A stretch of 25,269 bases of DNA from CAG-303 sp034172985 (GTDB taxonomy: Bacteria; Bacillota; Clostridia; Lachnospirales; Lachnospiraceae), in assembly GCA_034172985.1 (NCBI GenBank), contig JAXFDY010000107.1, positions 1 to 25,269 on the forward strand, given 5' to 3'. Shown one piece after another: positions 1-7,272 of this stretch. Under the pieces are notes generated by a model. It saw nothing but the letters and a program-made list of their open reading frames with translations, was not told where the DNA came from and made no database searches. The first letter of the stretch is position 1, and every line of letters starts with the position of its first letter. The position numbers and the translations under genes were made by a program.

Positions 1-152
1 AAGCTTAGATGTTCTTAGAACTCTATATACATATCAGCAAATTTCGGAATGGATTCCGAAATAGATGCAATGAAGCCATGGATGGCGACTTTGCATCGGT
101 TGCGTCTGTTTAAAATAAAAATATTCTCAGAGTTCTTAGAATATCTTAGCTT
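1..152. repeat. Nested inverted-repeat element, cut by the left window edge
   Basis: Bases 1-24 pair with 129-152 with 21 of 24 matching. Inside are a perfect 10-bp hairpin (41-50 with 53-62, two-base loop) and a second hairpin starting from 64-70/91-97 with an inner GCCAT/ATGGC stem at 75-86. The outer arm starts at base 1, so it may continue outside the window. No convincing gene is present: the only long minus-strand frame (15-224) lacks a ribosome binding site and simply reads through the stems. It could be a MITE-like palindromic repeat or a structured RNA; nothing here decides between these. Confidence 0.6.
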
Positions 153-243
153 TGTACATGGGAACTGGCATGCATAAATATAACGCAGTATGCATTCACA
201 ATATAAATCAGCATGTTTTGGCACCCTAATCCTATAAGTTAAG

Positions 244-273
244 AAAATCCCTCTTTAAAAAAAGAGGGATTTT
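244..273. terminator. Bidirectional intrinsic terminator after secG
   Basis: A 13-bp perfect stem (244-256 with 261-273) has a four-A loop and a run of T at the 3' side on either strand. It lies about ten bases past the secG stop codon, so it ends the secG transcript and may also stop transcription entering from the left. Confidence 0.85.
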
Positions 274-282
274 ATCATATCT

Positions 283-510
283 TTAGAACATACCGCATAC
301 AATCGCCAGTACAAAAAATGCAACCGCTAATATTTTTGTATATTTTTCCAGTTTTCCTTCCATGGAACGGCCTTTATTTTTTCCCCAGTAAGTATCTGCA
401 ACACCACTGATTGCTCCTGATAATCCTGCAGACTTACCTTCCTGCATTAATACTAATATAGTCAACACGATTGATACAATGATAAATACTATTGTTAAAA
501 ATATATGCAT
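283..510 (-). CDS. secG: Protein-export membrane protein SecG
   Basis: This is the SecG subunit of the SecYEG translocon, which helps SecA-driven export across the cytoplasmic membrane. The product is 75 residues with two membrane helices, an N-terminal one at about 2-22 and a C-terminal one at about 56-75. The loop between them carries the family motif LVLMQEGKSAGLSGAISG, a glycine/serine-rich stretch typical of SecG. The ATG at 510 is chosen because AGGAGGTG lies seven bases upstream; a frame extended to 540 would place that site inside the gene. The gene has its own sigma-A promoter and a terminator, so it is probably monocistronic. In many Firmicutes secG is followed by rnr, smpB and ssrA, but none of these is visible in the 282 bases downstream. 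Confidence 0.93.
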   Translation of the reverse strand: MHIFLTIVFIIVSIVLTILVLMQEGKSAGLSGAISGVADTYWGKNKGRSMEGKLEKYTKILAVAFFVLAIVCGMF

Positions 511-549
511 CGTGACACCTCCTCTATCTACATAGCTCACATAAATGGT

Positions 550-578
550 ATTATATCATACCTTTATAAAGAAATCAA
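550..578 (-). promoter_or_regulatory. Sigma-A promoter of secG
   Basis: On the minus strand, TTGATT (573-578) is followed by a 17-base spacer and a perfect TATAAT (550-555). It sits between the end of the CapA-fold gene and secG and about 40 bases before the secG start. Confidence 0.85.
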
Positions 579-588
579 GTTTTTTCTC

Positions 589-1842
589 CTATTCCTCCAA
601 TAAAAATGATGCATCTACTGTACTATGAATGATATTTTCTATCGAAGCTCTGTCAAAAGCTACTCCATATTTCGTTGTAATACCATGTGATGCTGCCATC
701 TCATCGGTATATGCCGAAAATGGGATCGTTGCTGTCACATCTACTTCATCACCAGTGCCACTATAGGAATACTGTGTTACAATGGGAACTAACCCGGTAT
801 TTTCTTCGTCGATTACCGTTAACCCATTTTCTACCTTAATACCGACTTTTGCCATTCCGCCAATCAATGCACCCTGCGTATTTTCGGAAGAAATAAAATT
901 GCCCAGAGAATAATAACATAAGGCACGATTTCCATTTTCAGCAGTGATCCATTCAACCTTTTGCAAATTATTCGGACGATATCCTATAATCAAATCTGCG
1001 CCGGCTTCTGTCAGTTGCTGAGCAAATCTCTGCTGTGTAGCTGTAATATCATGTGTGTCATCTAATCCCCAGCTGGCAAATACTATCACAAAATCTGAGG
1101 ATTTATTTGCAGCATCTATCTCTGCCAGTGTTTTTTCTGACAGTACAGATAAATCTGCCTGTCCACCAGAATAACGCCCAAAGAAATTCACCTTATACAC
1201 TTCGTCATCATTCAATGCATCTGAAATCACAGCAGTATAATCCAGCAAAGCAATTTTTAAGCCATTAACTTCCATAATAGGAATAGAAGTATCGTCTGGT
1301 GAATCATGAATTCCCAGAACTTTCAATGCATCTGATTTGGATTTCCAAATATTCAGGCAACTGGAAATAGCAGTGCTTCCCATACTGTTTACTCGTATAT
1401 TTGCCATTGCTACTACATCTATCCCCGCTGCCACTGCTGCATCGCATACTTCCTCCGGAGAATTAAAGGTGGGATATCCAGAAACTCCAAGTGCATTTCC
1501 TCCGATCACAGACCCCGGACACAATGCTGCAATATCTGCAGACTGCAGATAAGAAGAAAGTCCCGAAAACATAAAATCGTAATTGCTTGTTCCGCCTTCC
1601 GACTGTCCCGAATGAATCACGCTGTCATTCATATAATTCTGACCTAATGCCACAAACGTGACATAATTAGATTCCTGCCCAGGTTCATCAGGTTCCTGAT
1701 GATTTCCTTCTGCGGTCTCATTTTCCTTTTTCTGTGCAATGCTTATCTTTTTCTCATCCCGGACTCTCTGAAAATTATCAATAATAATCACACATACAAG
1801 AGTAAGGACTATCATAACTACTAATTTTTTTATAAACTTCAA
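589..1842 (-). CDS. CapA-fold (PGA_cap) extracytoplasmic protein lacking the usual metal-ligand motifs
   Basis: The 417-residue product has one N-terminal membrane anchor (about 7-21) and a charged linker to about residue 58. The rest is a domain that can be laid over the CapA/PGA_cap metallophosphatase family: VTFVALGQNY (61-70), AGIDVVAMANI (139-149), FASWGL (255-260), GADLIIGYRPNNLQ (281-294) and CYYSLGNFI (309-317). The framework and the C-terminal YSLGNF motif are intact. The positions that are normally GD, NxE, NNH, HWG.E and GHxPH read GQ, CPG, NIR, SWGLD and GYRPN. The fold is recognisable, but metal-dependent catalysis as in CapA is doubtful. Translation starts at TTG (1842), with GGAGGG six bases upstream. 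It lies 33 bases after gpmI and is probably co-transcribed with it. The substrate is unknown. Confidence 0.75.
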   Translation of the reverse strand: MKFIKKLVVMIVLTLVCVIIIDNFQRVRDEKKISIAQKKENETAEGNHQEPDEPGQESNYVTFVALGQNYMNDSVIHSGQSEGGTSNYDFMFSGLSSYLQSADIAALCPGSVIGGNALGVSGYPTFNSPEEVCDAAVAAGIDVVAMANIRVNSMGSTAISSCLNIWKSKSDALKVLGIHDSPDDTSIPIMEVNGLKIALLDYTAVISDALNDDEVYKVNFFGRYSGGQADLSVLSEKTLAEIDAANKSSDFVIVFASWGLDDTHDITATQQRFAQQLTEAGADLIIGYRPNNLQKVEWITAENGNRALCYYSLGNFISSENTQGALIGGMAKVGIKVENGLTVIDEENTGLVPIVTQYSYSGTGDEVDVTATIPFSAYTDEMAASHGITTKYGVAFDRASIENIIHSTVDASFLLEE

Positions 1843-1875
1843 GTAAATCCCTCCAGAAATATTGAGTGAAGTTGT

Positions 1876-3414
1876 TTATTTTACAAGCAGTGAAGTTCCT
1901 GTCATTTCAGCAGGCTTTTCCATACCCATAATTTCGATAAGAGTAGGAACAATATCTGCCAGACAGCCATTTTCTCTAAGTTTGTAAGCAGGATCAGCAT
2001 TCACAAGGATAAATGGAACCTGATTGGTTGTATGGGCAGTAAAGCTTTCATGAGTCTCATAGTCAACCAGCTGTTCTGCATTTCCGTGATCCGCACAGAT
2101 AAAGAGTACCCCGTCTACCTCTTTAATAGCCTGTACTGCTTTTCCTACACATTCATCTACAGCTTCCACCGCTTTCACTGCTGCTGATTCAATTCCTGTA
2201 TGGCCTACCATATCCGGATTTGCAAAATTAATGATGATGACATCATATTTATCTGAACGAATAGCATCTGTAAGCTTATCACATACCTCGTATGCACTCA
2301 TTTCAGGCTTCAGATCATAAGTTGCAACCTTTGGAGATTTTACAAGGATTCTGTCCTCTCCCTTATTTGGTTCTTCCACACCACCATTGAAGAAGAATGT
2401 GACATGTGCATACTTTTCTGTCTCAGCAATTCTTGCCTGAGTCATATTGTGATTTGCAAGGAATTCACCAAAAGTATTGTTAATCGCAACCTTCTTAAAG
2501 GCTATCTCTTTATTTGGAATTGTCACATCATATTCTGTAAAACATACAAAAGTAGTATCTAATCTGTTTCCTCTTTCAAATCCGTCGAAATCATCTGCAC
2601 AGAATGCTCTTGTGATTTCTCTTGCACGGTCAGGTCTGAAATTAAAGAATACTACAGAATCTCCATCTTTTACTGTGGCAACAGGTGCTCCGTCTTTTAC
2701 AATCACAGTCGGTTTTACAAACTCATCTGTTACTTCTGCTGCATAAGAATCCTCGATCGCTTTAACCGGGCATTCTGCCTGAACTCCTTCACCTGATGTG
2801 ATTGCCTTATATGCCTGCTCAACTCTGTCCCATCTGTTATCTCTGTCCATGGCATAATAACGTCCTGTGACGGAAGCAACTTCGCCAACACCTAATTCCT
2901 TTATCTTATCACATAATTCTTTCATGAACTCTTTTCCAGAGGTAGGGGCTGTATCTCTTCCATCTAAAAATGCATGTACATAAACCTTGGAGATACCCTC
3001 ACGCTTTGCCATCTCAAGTAATCCGTAAAGATGCGTGATATGACTGTGCACACCACCATCTGACAATAATCCAAATGCATGCAGTGCACTATCATTCTTT
3101 TTGCAGTTATTCATGGCAGATAATAAAGCTTCGTTTTTAAAAAAATCCCCATCCTCAATTTCCTTTGTAATTCTGGTAAGCTCCTGATATACAATTCTTC
3201 CAGCACCCATATTTAAATGACCTACTTCTGAATTTCCCATCTGTCCATCCGGAAGTCCTACAGCAAGACCACTTGCATTTCCCTTCACAAAAGGATACTC
3301 CGCCATAAGCTTATCCATCACTGGAGTATTTGCCAATGCTACTGCATTTCCCTCTTTCACATCATTCAATCCATAACCATCTAAAATCATTAATACTACC
3401 GGTTTCTTATTCAT
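1876..3414 (-). CDS. gpmI: 2,3-bisphosphoglycerate-independent phosphoglycerate mutase
   Basis: This enzyme interconverts 3- and 2-phosphoglycerate in glycolysis using two manganese ions and a phosphoserine intermediate. The 512-residue length is normal for the family. Visible hallmarks are LDGYG with metal ligand Asp12, GQMGNSEVGH with the catalytic Ser62, LSDGGVHSH with His123, the RDT segment of the phosphatase/transferase insert, NFANPDMVGHTG, and the C-terminal metal site ADHGNAEQ. The start is supported by AAAGGAG ten bases upstream. The CapA-fold gene follows after 33 bases. The usual clostridial neighbours (gapA, pgk, tpiA) are not seen upstream: instead there is a large palindromic element and a divergent small gene. 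The promoter is not obvious close to the gene, and a moderate candidate lies beyond the palindrome. Confidence 0.97.
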   Translation of the reverse strand: MNKKPVVLMILDGYGLNDVKEGNAVALANTPVMDKLMAEYPFVKGNASGLAVGLPDGQMGNSEVGHLNMGAGRIVYQELTRITKEIEDGDFFKNEALLSAMNNCKKNDSALHAFGLLSDGGVHSHITHLYGLLEMAKREGISKVYVHAFLDGRDTAPTSGKEFMKELCDKIKELGVGEVASVTGRYYAMDRDNRWDRVEQAYKAITSGEGVQAECPVKAIEDSYAAEVTDEFVKPTVIVKDGAPVATVKDGDSVVFFNFRPDRAREITRAFCADDFDGFERGNRLDTTFVCFTEYDVTIPNKEIAFKKVAINNTFGEFLANHNMTQARIAETEKYAHVTFFFNGGVEEPNKGEDRILVKSPKVATYDLKPEMSAYEVCDKLTDAIRSDKYDVIIINFANPDMVGHTGIESAAVKAVEAVDECVGKAVQAIKEVDGVLFICADHGNAEQLVDYETHESFTAHTTNQVPFILVNADPAYKLRENGCLADIVPTLIEIMGMEKPAEMTGTSLLVK

Positions 3415-3433
3415 TTTATATTATCTCCTTTAT

Positions 3434-3634
3434 TATTTTTGACATATATAGGCGTTTGCGAAACTCCCTGGGGAGTAGATAATATGTCTATGTATTGCGA
3501 CTTTGGGCGGACAAATCAGACGAAGTGTACGTCAACGTCGAACAATTCGGCTGATTTGTCCGAACTACGGAGTGAGAGTAGACATATTATCTACTCCCCA
3601 GGGAGTTTCGCAAACGCCTATTTTGGCATATATA
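3434..3634. repeat. Long palindromic (MITE-like) element with flanking direct repeats
   Basis: Bases 3448-3490 and 3579-3621 form a perfect 43-bp inverted repeat. Inside it, 3508-3519 and 3551-3562 form a second perfect 12-bp stem, so the element folds into one very long hairpin with an interior loop. The flanks are similar in direct orientation: 3434-3450 and 3619-3634 match except for one indel and one substitution and share the exact octamer CATATATA at both ends. This resembles an insertion of a non-coding mobile repeat in the gpmI upstream region. No transposase or credible reading frame is present within it; a short plus-strand frame across it is only palindrome read-through. Confidence 0.8.
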
Positions 3635-3637
3635 ATA

Positions 3638-3666
3638 AATATATCATTTTTAGCTTGAAAATACAA
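3638..3666 (-). promoter_or_regulatory. Possible gpmI promoter upstream of the palindrome
   Basis: On the minus strand, TTGTAT (3661-3666), a 17-base spacer and TATATT (3638-3643) with a TGn extension form a moderate sigma-A-like promoter. If it is used, the gpmI transcript would carry the full palindrome in its 5' leader. The region is AT-rich, so chance matches are likely. Confidence 0.3.
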
Positions 3667-3794
3667 TGATTTTTCGATTATTCCAATTATTTAATCTTTT
3701 TACAATCTTTTTACTAATTTTATCCTGTTTTTTTACGAATAAATTCTATTCTATATTCAGAACCAAAGGATTCAATCAGCAAGGAGGACAGAAG

Positions 3795-3944
3795 ATGCGA
3801 AGATTTGAAATCAGACTCATTGCAGATGATGAAGTGAAAGAATTGGTTGCCATTGCAAACAATATTTCAGAAATTCACAAATTACTAAAGACCCGTTATA
3901 CACTGAATAACTACATAGCCATAACCATAAAAACGCAAGGTTAA
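3795..3944 (+). CDS. Small conserved-looking hypothetical protein (49 aa)
   Basis: I do not recognise this protein. It starts at ATG 3795, seven bases after a perfect AAGGAGG, the best argument that it is real; an upstream ATG at 3666 in the same frame lacks such a site and would add a hydrophobic, T-rich leader. The product begins MRRFEIRLIADDEVKEL and is a mixed-charge, soluble-looking polypeptide with no membrane segment or cysteine. It is transcribed divergently from gpmI and convergently toward the cyclo-ligase gene, with a strong hairpin just after its stop. There is no clear promoter: the 150 bases upstream are very AT-rich. Confidence 0.55.
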   Translation: MRRFEIRLIADDEVKELVAIANNISEIHKLLKTRYTLNNYIAITIKTQG

Positions 3945-3946
3945 GC

Positions 3947-3979
3947 TAAGAGGTTGCCGCATACTGTGGCAACCTCTTA
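3947..3979. terminator. Convergent hairpin between the small gene and the cyclo-ligase gene
   Basis: A perfect 12-bp stem (3947-3958 with 3968-3979, nine-base loop) lies directly between two convergent genes. Its right arm overlaps the stop codon of the minus-strand gene. Neither strand has a good T-run immediately after the stem, so intrinsic termination may be weak. Confidence 0.5.
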
Positions 3980-4555
3980 CATGATGATCCCGTTTTCTGT
4001 AATCACAAGATCCGGGCGAATATCTCTGCTCTCACATTCTATCTCATCAAAAATCTGGAATTCAAATGCTACCGCTATTTTACATGCAAATTCATGTTTT
4101 TCCAGATACCGGTCATAAAATCCCTTTCCGTATCCTGCGCGGTTTCTTTTTCTGTCAAAGGCTACTCCCGGCATAATCAGAATCCGTTCGTCTGTGTTCC
4201 TTGTCTCATCCGCTTTCTCACAGTGAGATGCCGGTTCTAAAATCCCCTTATACCCGGATACGATATCCTCCCGTCCCTGAATATAATAGAAATCCATATT
4301 GACACCGTCTACCGCTACTCTGGGCAAAGCCACCTTCCAGCCATGTTCCATGCAATCTTTTATATATTCCCAGGTATCTACCTCATGCTGATAAGATGCA
4401 TAAGCATAAACTTCTTTTATTTTTCCGTATTGTTCTGCATGCGAAAGATACTCTTTGACCGTTTCAAAAATCTTTCGGCTATTATCTGTCACCTGCTCAT
4501 CAGAAATCTTTCTGCGGATTTGAAAGATCTTTTTTCTTACTTCACTCTTATTCAT
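3977..4555 (-). CDS. 5-formyltetrahydrofolate cyclo-ligase
   Basis: The enzyme converts 5-formyl-THF to 5,10-methenyl-THF with ATP, recovering folate into one-carbon metabolism. The 192-residue product has the family's N-terminal basic helix with the KxxxR pattern (MNKSEVRKKIFQIRRK). Its C-terminal signature MPGVAFDRKRNRAGYGKGFYDR contains the ATP/folate-binding glycine-rich loop. Length is normal for the family (E. coli fau/ygfA, B. subtilis yqgN type). Its ATG lies inside the end of the DUF896 gene, with an 8-base overlap, so translation is probably coupled. It is the last gene of the long minus-strand array. Confidence 0.93.
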   Translation of the reverse strand: MNKSEVRKKIFQIRRKISDEQVTDNSRKIFETVKEYLSHAEQYGKIKEVYAYASYQHEVDTWEYIKDCMEHGWKVALPRVAVDGVNMDFYYIQGREDIVSGYKGILEPASHCEKADETRNTDERILIMPGVAFDRKRNRAGYGKGFYDRYLEKHEFACKIAVAFEFQIFDEIECESRDIRPDLVITENGIIM

Positions 4556-4766
4556 AACTTTTCTTTGGTTTTAAATCCTCGATGGTTCCATCCGGATTTT
4601 GAATCTGTACGTTATTAAGCATCGCTTTCAGATTACCCCTGATTGCCTGAATATATTCCTGTCTGAGTCTTGCCTGTTCCATGGCCTCCTCATTGGTAAG
4701 ACCTTCATTCTGGGATTTTTTGTATAATTCATTAATTCTTGCAATTTTTTCTTCCGAAATACCCAT
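4548..4766 (-). CDS. DUF896 (YnzC-type) small cytosolic protein
   Basis: This 72-residue protein belongs to the DUF896 family, related to B. subtilis YnzC and YneK-type small helical proteins of unknown role. The family pattern is clear: KIARINELYKKSQNEGLT followed by EEAMEQARLRQEYIQAIRGN, which would make a two-helix hairpin, then a short tail ending in DLKPKK. AGAAAGG precedes the ATG by about eight bases. It begins 20 bases after proB and overlaps the cyclo-ligase by 8 bases, so it is embedded in the operon. No function can be inferred beyond that. Confidence 0.88.
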   Translation of the reverse strand: MGISEEKIARINELYKKSQNEGLTNEEAMEQARLRQEYIQAIRGNLKAMLNNVQIQNPDGTIEDLKPKKSYE

Positions 4767-4786
4767 AATAATTTCCTTTCTGCTAC

Positions 4787-5626
4787 TTATTGTGAAATGA
4801 AACGAATAACATTAAATTCATCATCTTTATTTGCCGGAAACAAAGTTCCCACTGGTTCTCCCTGAATAATTCTATCGAGAACTTCCACATCATCACCATT
4901 TGCAATAATCATATCAGCGCCTGAATAAGTTGCAATTTTGGCTGCCACCAGTTTCGTTGCCATTCCACCCGTGCCTATCCGGCTTGAGCTTGTATGTTTA
5001 CCCATATGCATCATTTTTTCATCCAGATGCTCCACCACGCTGATAAATTCCGCTTCCGGATTGACATTTGGATCATCTGTATACAGTCCGTCAATATCGG
5101 ACAAAAGAATCAATAAATCTGCGTCTATCAGTGATGATACAATGGCCGACAGACGGTCATTATCACCAAATTCAATTTCATATGTGGAAACAGTATCGTT
5201 CTCATTTACAATTGGAATTACCCCAAGTTTAAATAATTCCTGAAATGTATTGATGGCATTGGCACGACTCACCTCATTTGTCATGGTGATTTTCGTCAGA
5301 AGATGCTGAGATACATTCTGGTTATATTCGCTGAAAAGCTTCTGATAAATCATCATAAGCTGTGCCTGCCCGATAGCTGCACATGCCTGCTTTTCCGGCA
5401 GAGTAAGTTTTCCCTGCATCAGTCCCATCTTTTTTCGTCCAACAGCTATGGCACCAGAAGATACAAGTACAACATCTTTCCCCATATTTCTTATATTTGT
5501 CAGAGTTCTGACTAATTTCTCCAGTTTACTTAAATCAAGGCTTCCTGATTCCTTATGTGTCAATGATGAAGAACCTATCTTCACCACAATTCGATGCTTA
5601 TCTTTTAAATGTTCTCTATTATTCAT
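4787..5626 (-). CDS. proB: Glutamate 5-kinase (short form without PUA domain)
   Basis: ProB phosphorylates glutamate to glutamyl-5-phosphate, the first step of proline synthesis. The amino-acid-kinase fold is evident from VVKIGSSSLT near the start, VLVSSGAIAVG (about 53-63), the NENDTVS segment (about 141-147), FGDNDRLSAIV (about 153-163), LLSDIDGLYTDDP and SRIGTGGMATK. At 279 residues it stops after the kinase domain and lacks the C-terminal PUA domain of the roughly 370-residue enzymes; short forms are common in clostridia. AGGAGG lies five to six bases before ATG 5626. The usual partner proA is not adjacent: proB is followed by DUF896 and the cyclo-ligase. Confidence 0.94.
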   Translation of the reverse strand: MNNREHLKDKHRIVVKIGSSSLTHKESGSLDLSKLEKLVRTLTNIRNMGKDVVLVSSGAIAVGRKKMGLMQGKLTLPEKQACAAIGQAQLMMIYQKLFSEYNQNVSQHLLTKITMTNEVSRANAINTFQELFKLGVIPIVNENDTVSTYEIEFGDNDRLSAIVSSLIDADLLILLSDIDGLYTDDPNVNPEAEFISVVEHLDEKMMHMGKHTSSSRIGTGGMATKLVAAKIATYSGADMIIANGDDVEVLDRIIQGEPVGTLFPANKDDEFNVIRFISQ

Positions 5627-5643
5627 ATTTGCCTCCTAATGTT

Positions 5644-7272
5644 TCATTCACTTTTTGTAAAAGGTGCATATATTGATGCGACAGCTTCAAACACACGGAT
5701 ACCGTCCATAGCCGCACTTGTAATTCCACCTGCATATCCTGCCCCTTCTCCACAGGGATAAATTCCACTTACCCCAATACTCTGAAACGTTTCATCTCTC
5801 TCTATCCGTAACGGTGACGATGTGCGTGATTCTACGCCGGATAATACAGCATCTTCCCTGTCAAACCCGGGAATCTGCCTTGTAAAACCATGAATTCCTT
5901 CTATCATCTGCTGTGATAATTTTTCCGGCAGTACATTTCGTAAATTAGCCATAGCATAGTCACCTTTCGACTCCGGAAGGATTTCTCCAAATCTCTCGGT
6001 TTTCTGATTTCTGCAAAAGTCGCCAAAACATTGTACCGGAATTTTCCCGCCGCCTTCTTTATATGCTTTTTCTTCTAATAGTCTCTGAAACCACATTCCG
6101 TCCAATACAGAATCTTCCCCATAATCTTTCGGTGAAACAGTAACCACAATGGCACTGTTGCTATTGATTCCTGCACGGTCACTATAGCTCATACCATTCA
6201 CTGCCAATCTTCCTTTTTCAGAAGATGCATTCACTACATAACCTCCCGGACACATACAAAACGAATAAATTCCATGTGTGTCTGTATTATACGTTACTTT
6301 ATAGTCAGCAGCCTCCAGAAGTTCATGCTGATCCACACCATACATGGCATGATTAATCATAGCCTGAGGATGTTCCATACGCAGTCCCACAGCAAAGGCT
6401 TTGGCCGTCATAGGAATCGATTTCTCATAAAGCATCTGAAAAGTGTCTCTGGCACTATGACCTACAGCTAAAATCAATACCTCCGCCGGTATCATTTCCT
6501 CATCATTCAATACAATCCCGGAAAGTCGTCTCCTTCCATCTTCTGCCTTTTCTTCCGAAAAGCAAAGATCTGTCAGTTTTGCCGAAAACTTTATTTCACC
6601 ACCTAATGCGCAGATTTCCTCACGCATACGTTTTACAATCCCCTGCAGTTCATCTGTTCCAATATGAGGTTTGTTTTTATACCTGATTTCTTCTTTTGCA
6701 CCAAATCTGACAAGTGTATTCAAAACTTCCCTGTTTCTTCCTGTTTTATCTTTCACCAGAGTATTTAATTTCCCATCTGAAAATGTTCCTGCTCCGCCTT
6801 CTCCAAACTGTACATTCGACTCAGTGTTCAGTTCTCCTGTCTTCCAGAATGTTTCTACATCCTGCTGCCGCTGGTCAACATCCTTTCCCCGTTCCAGAAT
6901 AAGCGGTCGGTAACCATGTTTTGCCAGATAATATCCGCAAAACAAACCCGCAGGCCCCAGTCCCGCAATCACTGGTCTGTGCGTCATCTCTTTGCTTCCT
7001 GATATTTCAAAATGATACTCATTTTTTTCTGTCAGCAAAATATTTTGGTTGAAAATACGTTTGTTTATTTTTTTATAATCCATCAAAAACACATCGACAC
7101 TGTATACATAGCGAATATCCGTCTTATCTCTGGCATCGATAGATTTTTTGACGATTTCATATCGTATCATTGCATCCTTTTTTATCTTTAATAACTTTAT
7201 GATTTTCTCTTCCAAGGCATCATCTCTATGTCTTAATGGAAGTTTTATCTGATTTATTCTAATACACTGCAT
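5644..7272 (-). CDS. FAD-dependent oxidoreductase, COG2509 family
   Basis: The 542-residue product belongs to the uncharacterised FAD-dependent dehydrogenases of COG2509. An N-terminal domain of about 90 residues, with a lysine-rich LLKIKKDAMIRYEIVKKS stretch, precedes the dinucleotide-binding domain. That domain has AGLGPAGLFCGYYLAKHGY at about 103-121 and an acidic end of strand two (LILERG). Also visible are SNVQFGEGGAGTFSDGKL, typical of the family, and the C-terminal FAD motif IYPCGEGAGYAGGITSAAMDG. ATG 7272 is chosen because GGAGAAAGGAAAAG precedes it; a frame extended to 7356 would lie wholly inside the upstream gene. It overlaps that gene by 14 bases, implying coupled translation. The substrate is unknown. 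Confidence 0.88.
   Translation of the reverse strand: MQCIRINQIKLPLRHRDDALEEKIIKLLKIKKDAMIRYEIVKKSIDARDKTDIRYVYSVDVFLMDYKKINKRIFNQNILLTEKNEYHFEISGSKEMTHRPVIAGLGPAGLFCGYYLAKHGYRPLILERGKDVDQRQQDVETFWKTGELNTESNVQFGEGGAGTFSDGKLNTLVKDKTGRNREVLNTLVRFGAKEEIRYKNKPHIGTDELQGIVKRMREEICALGGEIKFSAKLTDLCFSEEKAEDGRRRLSGIVLNDEEMIPAEVLILAVGHSARDTFQMLYEKSIPMTAKAFAVGLRMEHPQAMINHAMYGVDQHELLEAADYKVTYNTDTHGIYSFCMCPGGYVVNASSEKGRLAVNGMSYSDRAGINSNSAIVVTVSPKDYGEDSVLDGMWFQRLLEEKAYKEGGGKIPVQCFGDFCRNQKTERFGEILPESKGDYAMANLRNVLPEKLSQQMIEGIHGFTRQIPGFDREDAVLSGVESRTSSPLRIERDETFQSIGVSGIYPCGEGAGYAGGITSAAMDGIRVFEAVASIYAPFTKSE

Noticed and set aside
15..224. 69-codon minus-strand open frame
   Set aside because: It has no ribosome binding site and reads through the stems of the inverted repeat; composition is not protein-like.
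3439..3669. 76-codon plus-strand frame across the palindrome
   Set aside because: It is made of the two arms of the inverted repeat and lacks a ribosome binding site.
3666..3794. Upstream extension of the 49-codon gene
   Set aside because: The AAGGAGG site lies inside it, and the added residues come from a T-rich stretch typical of a promoter region.
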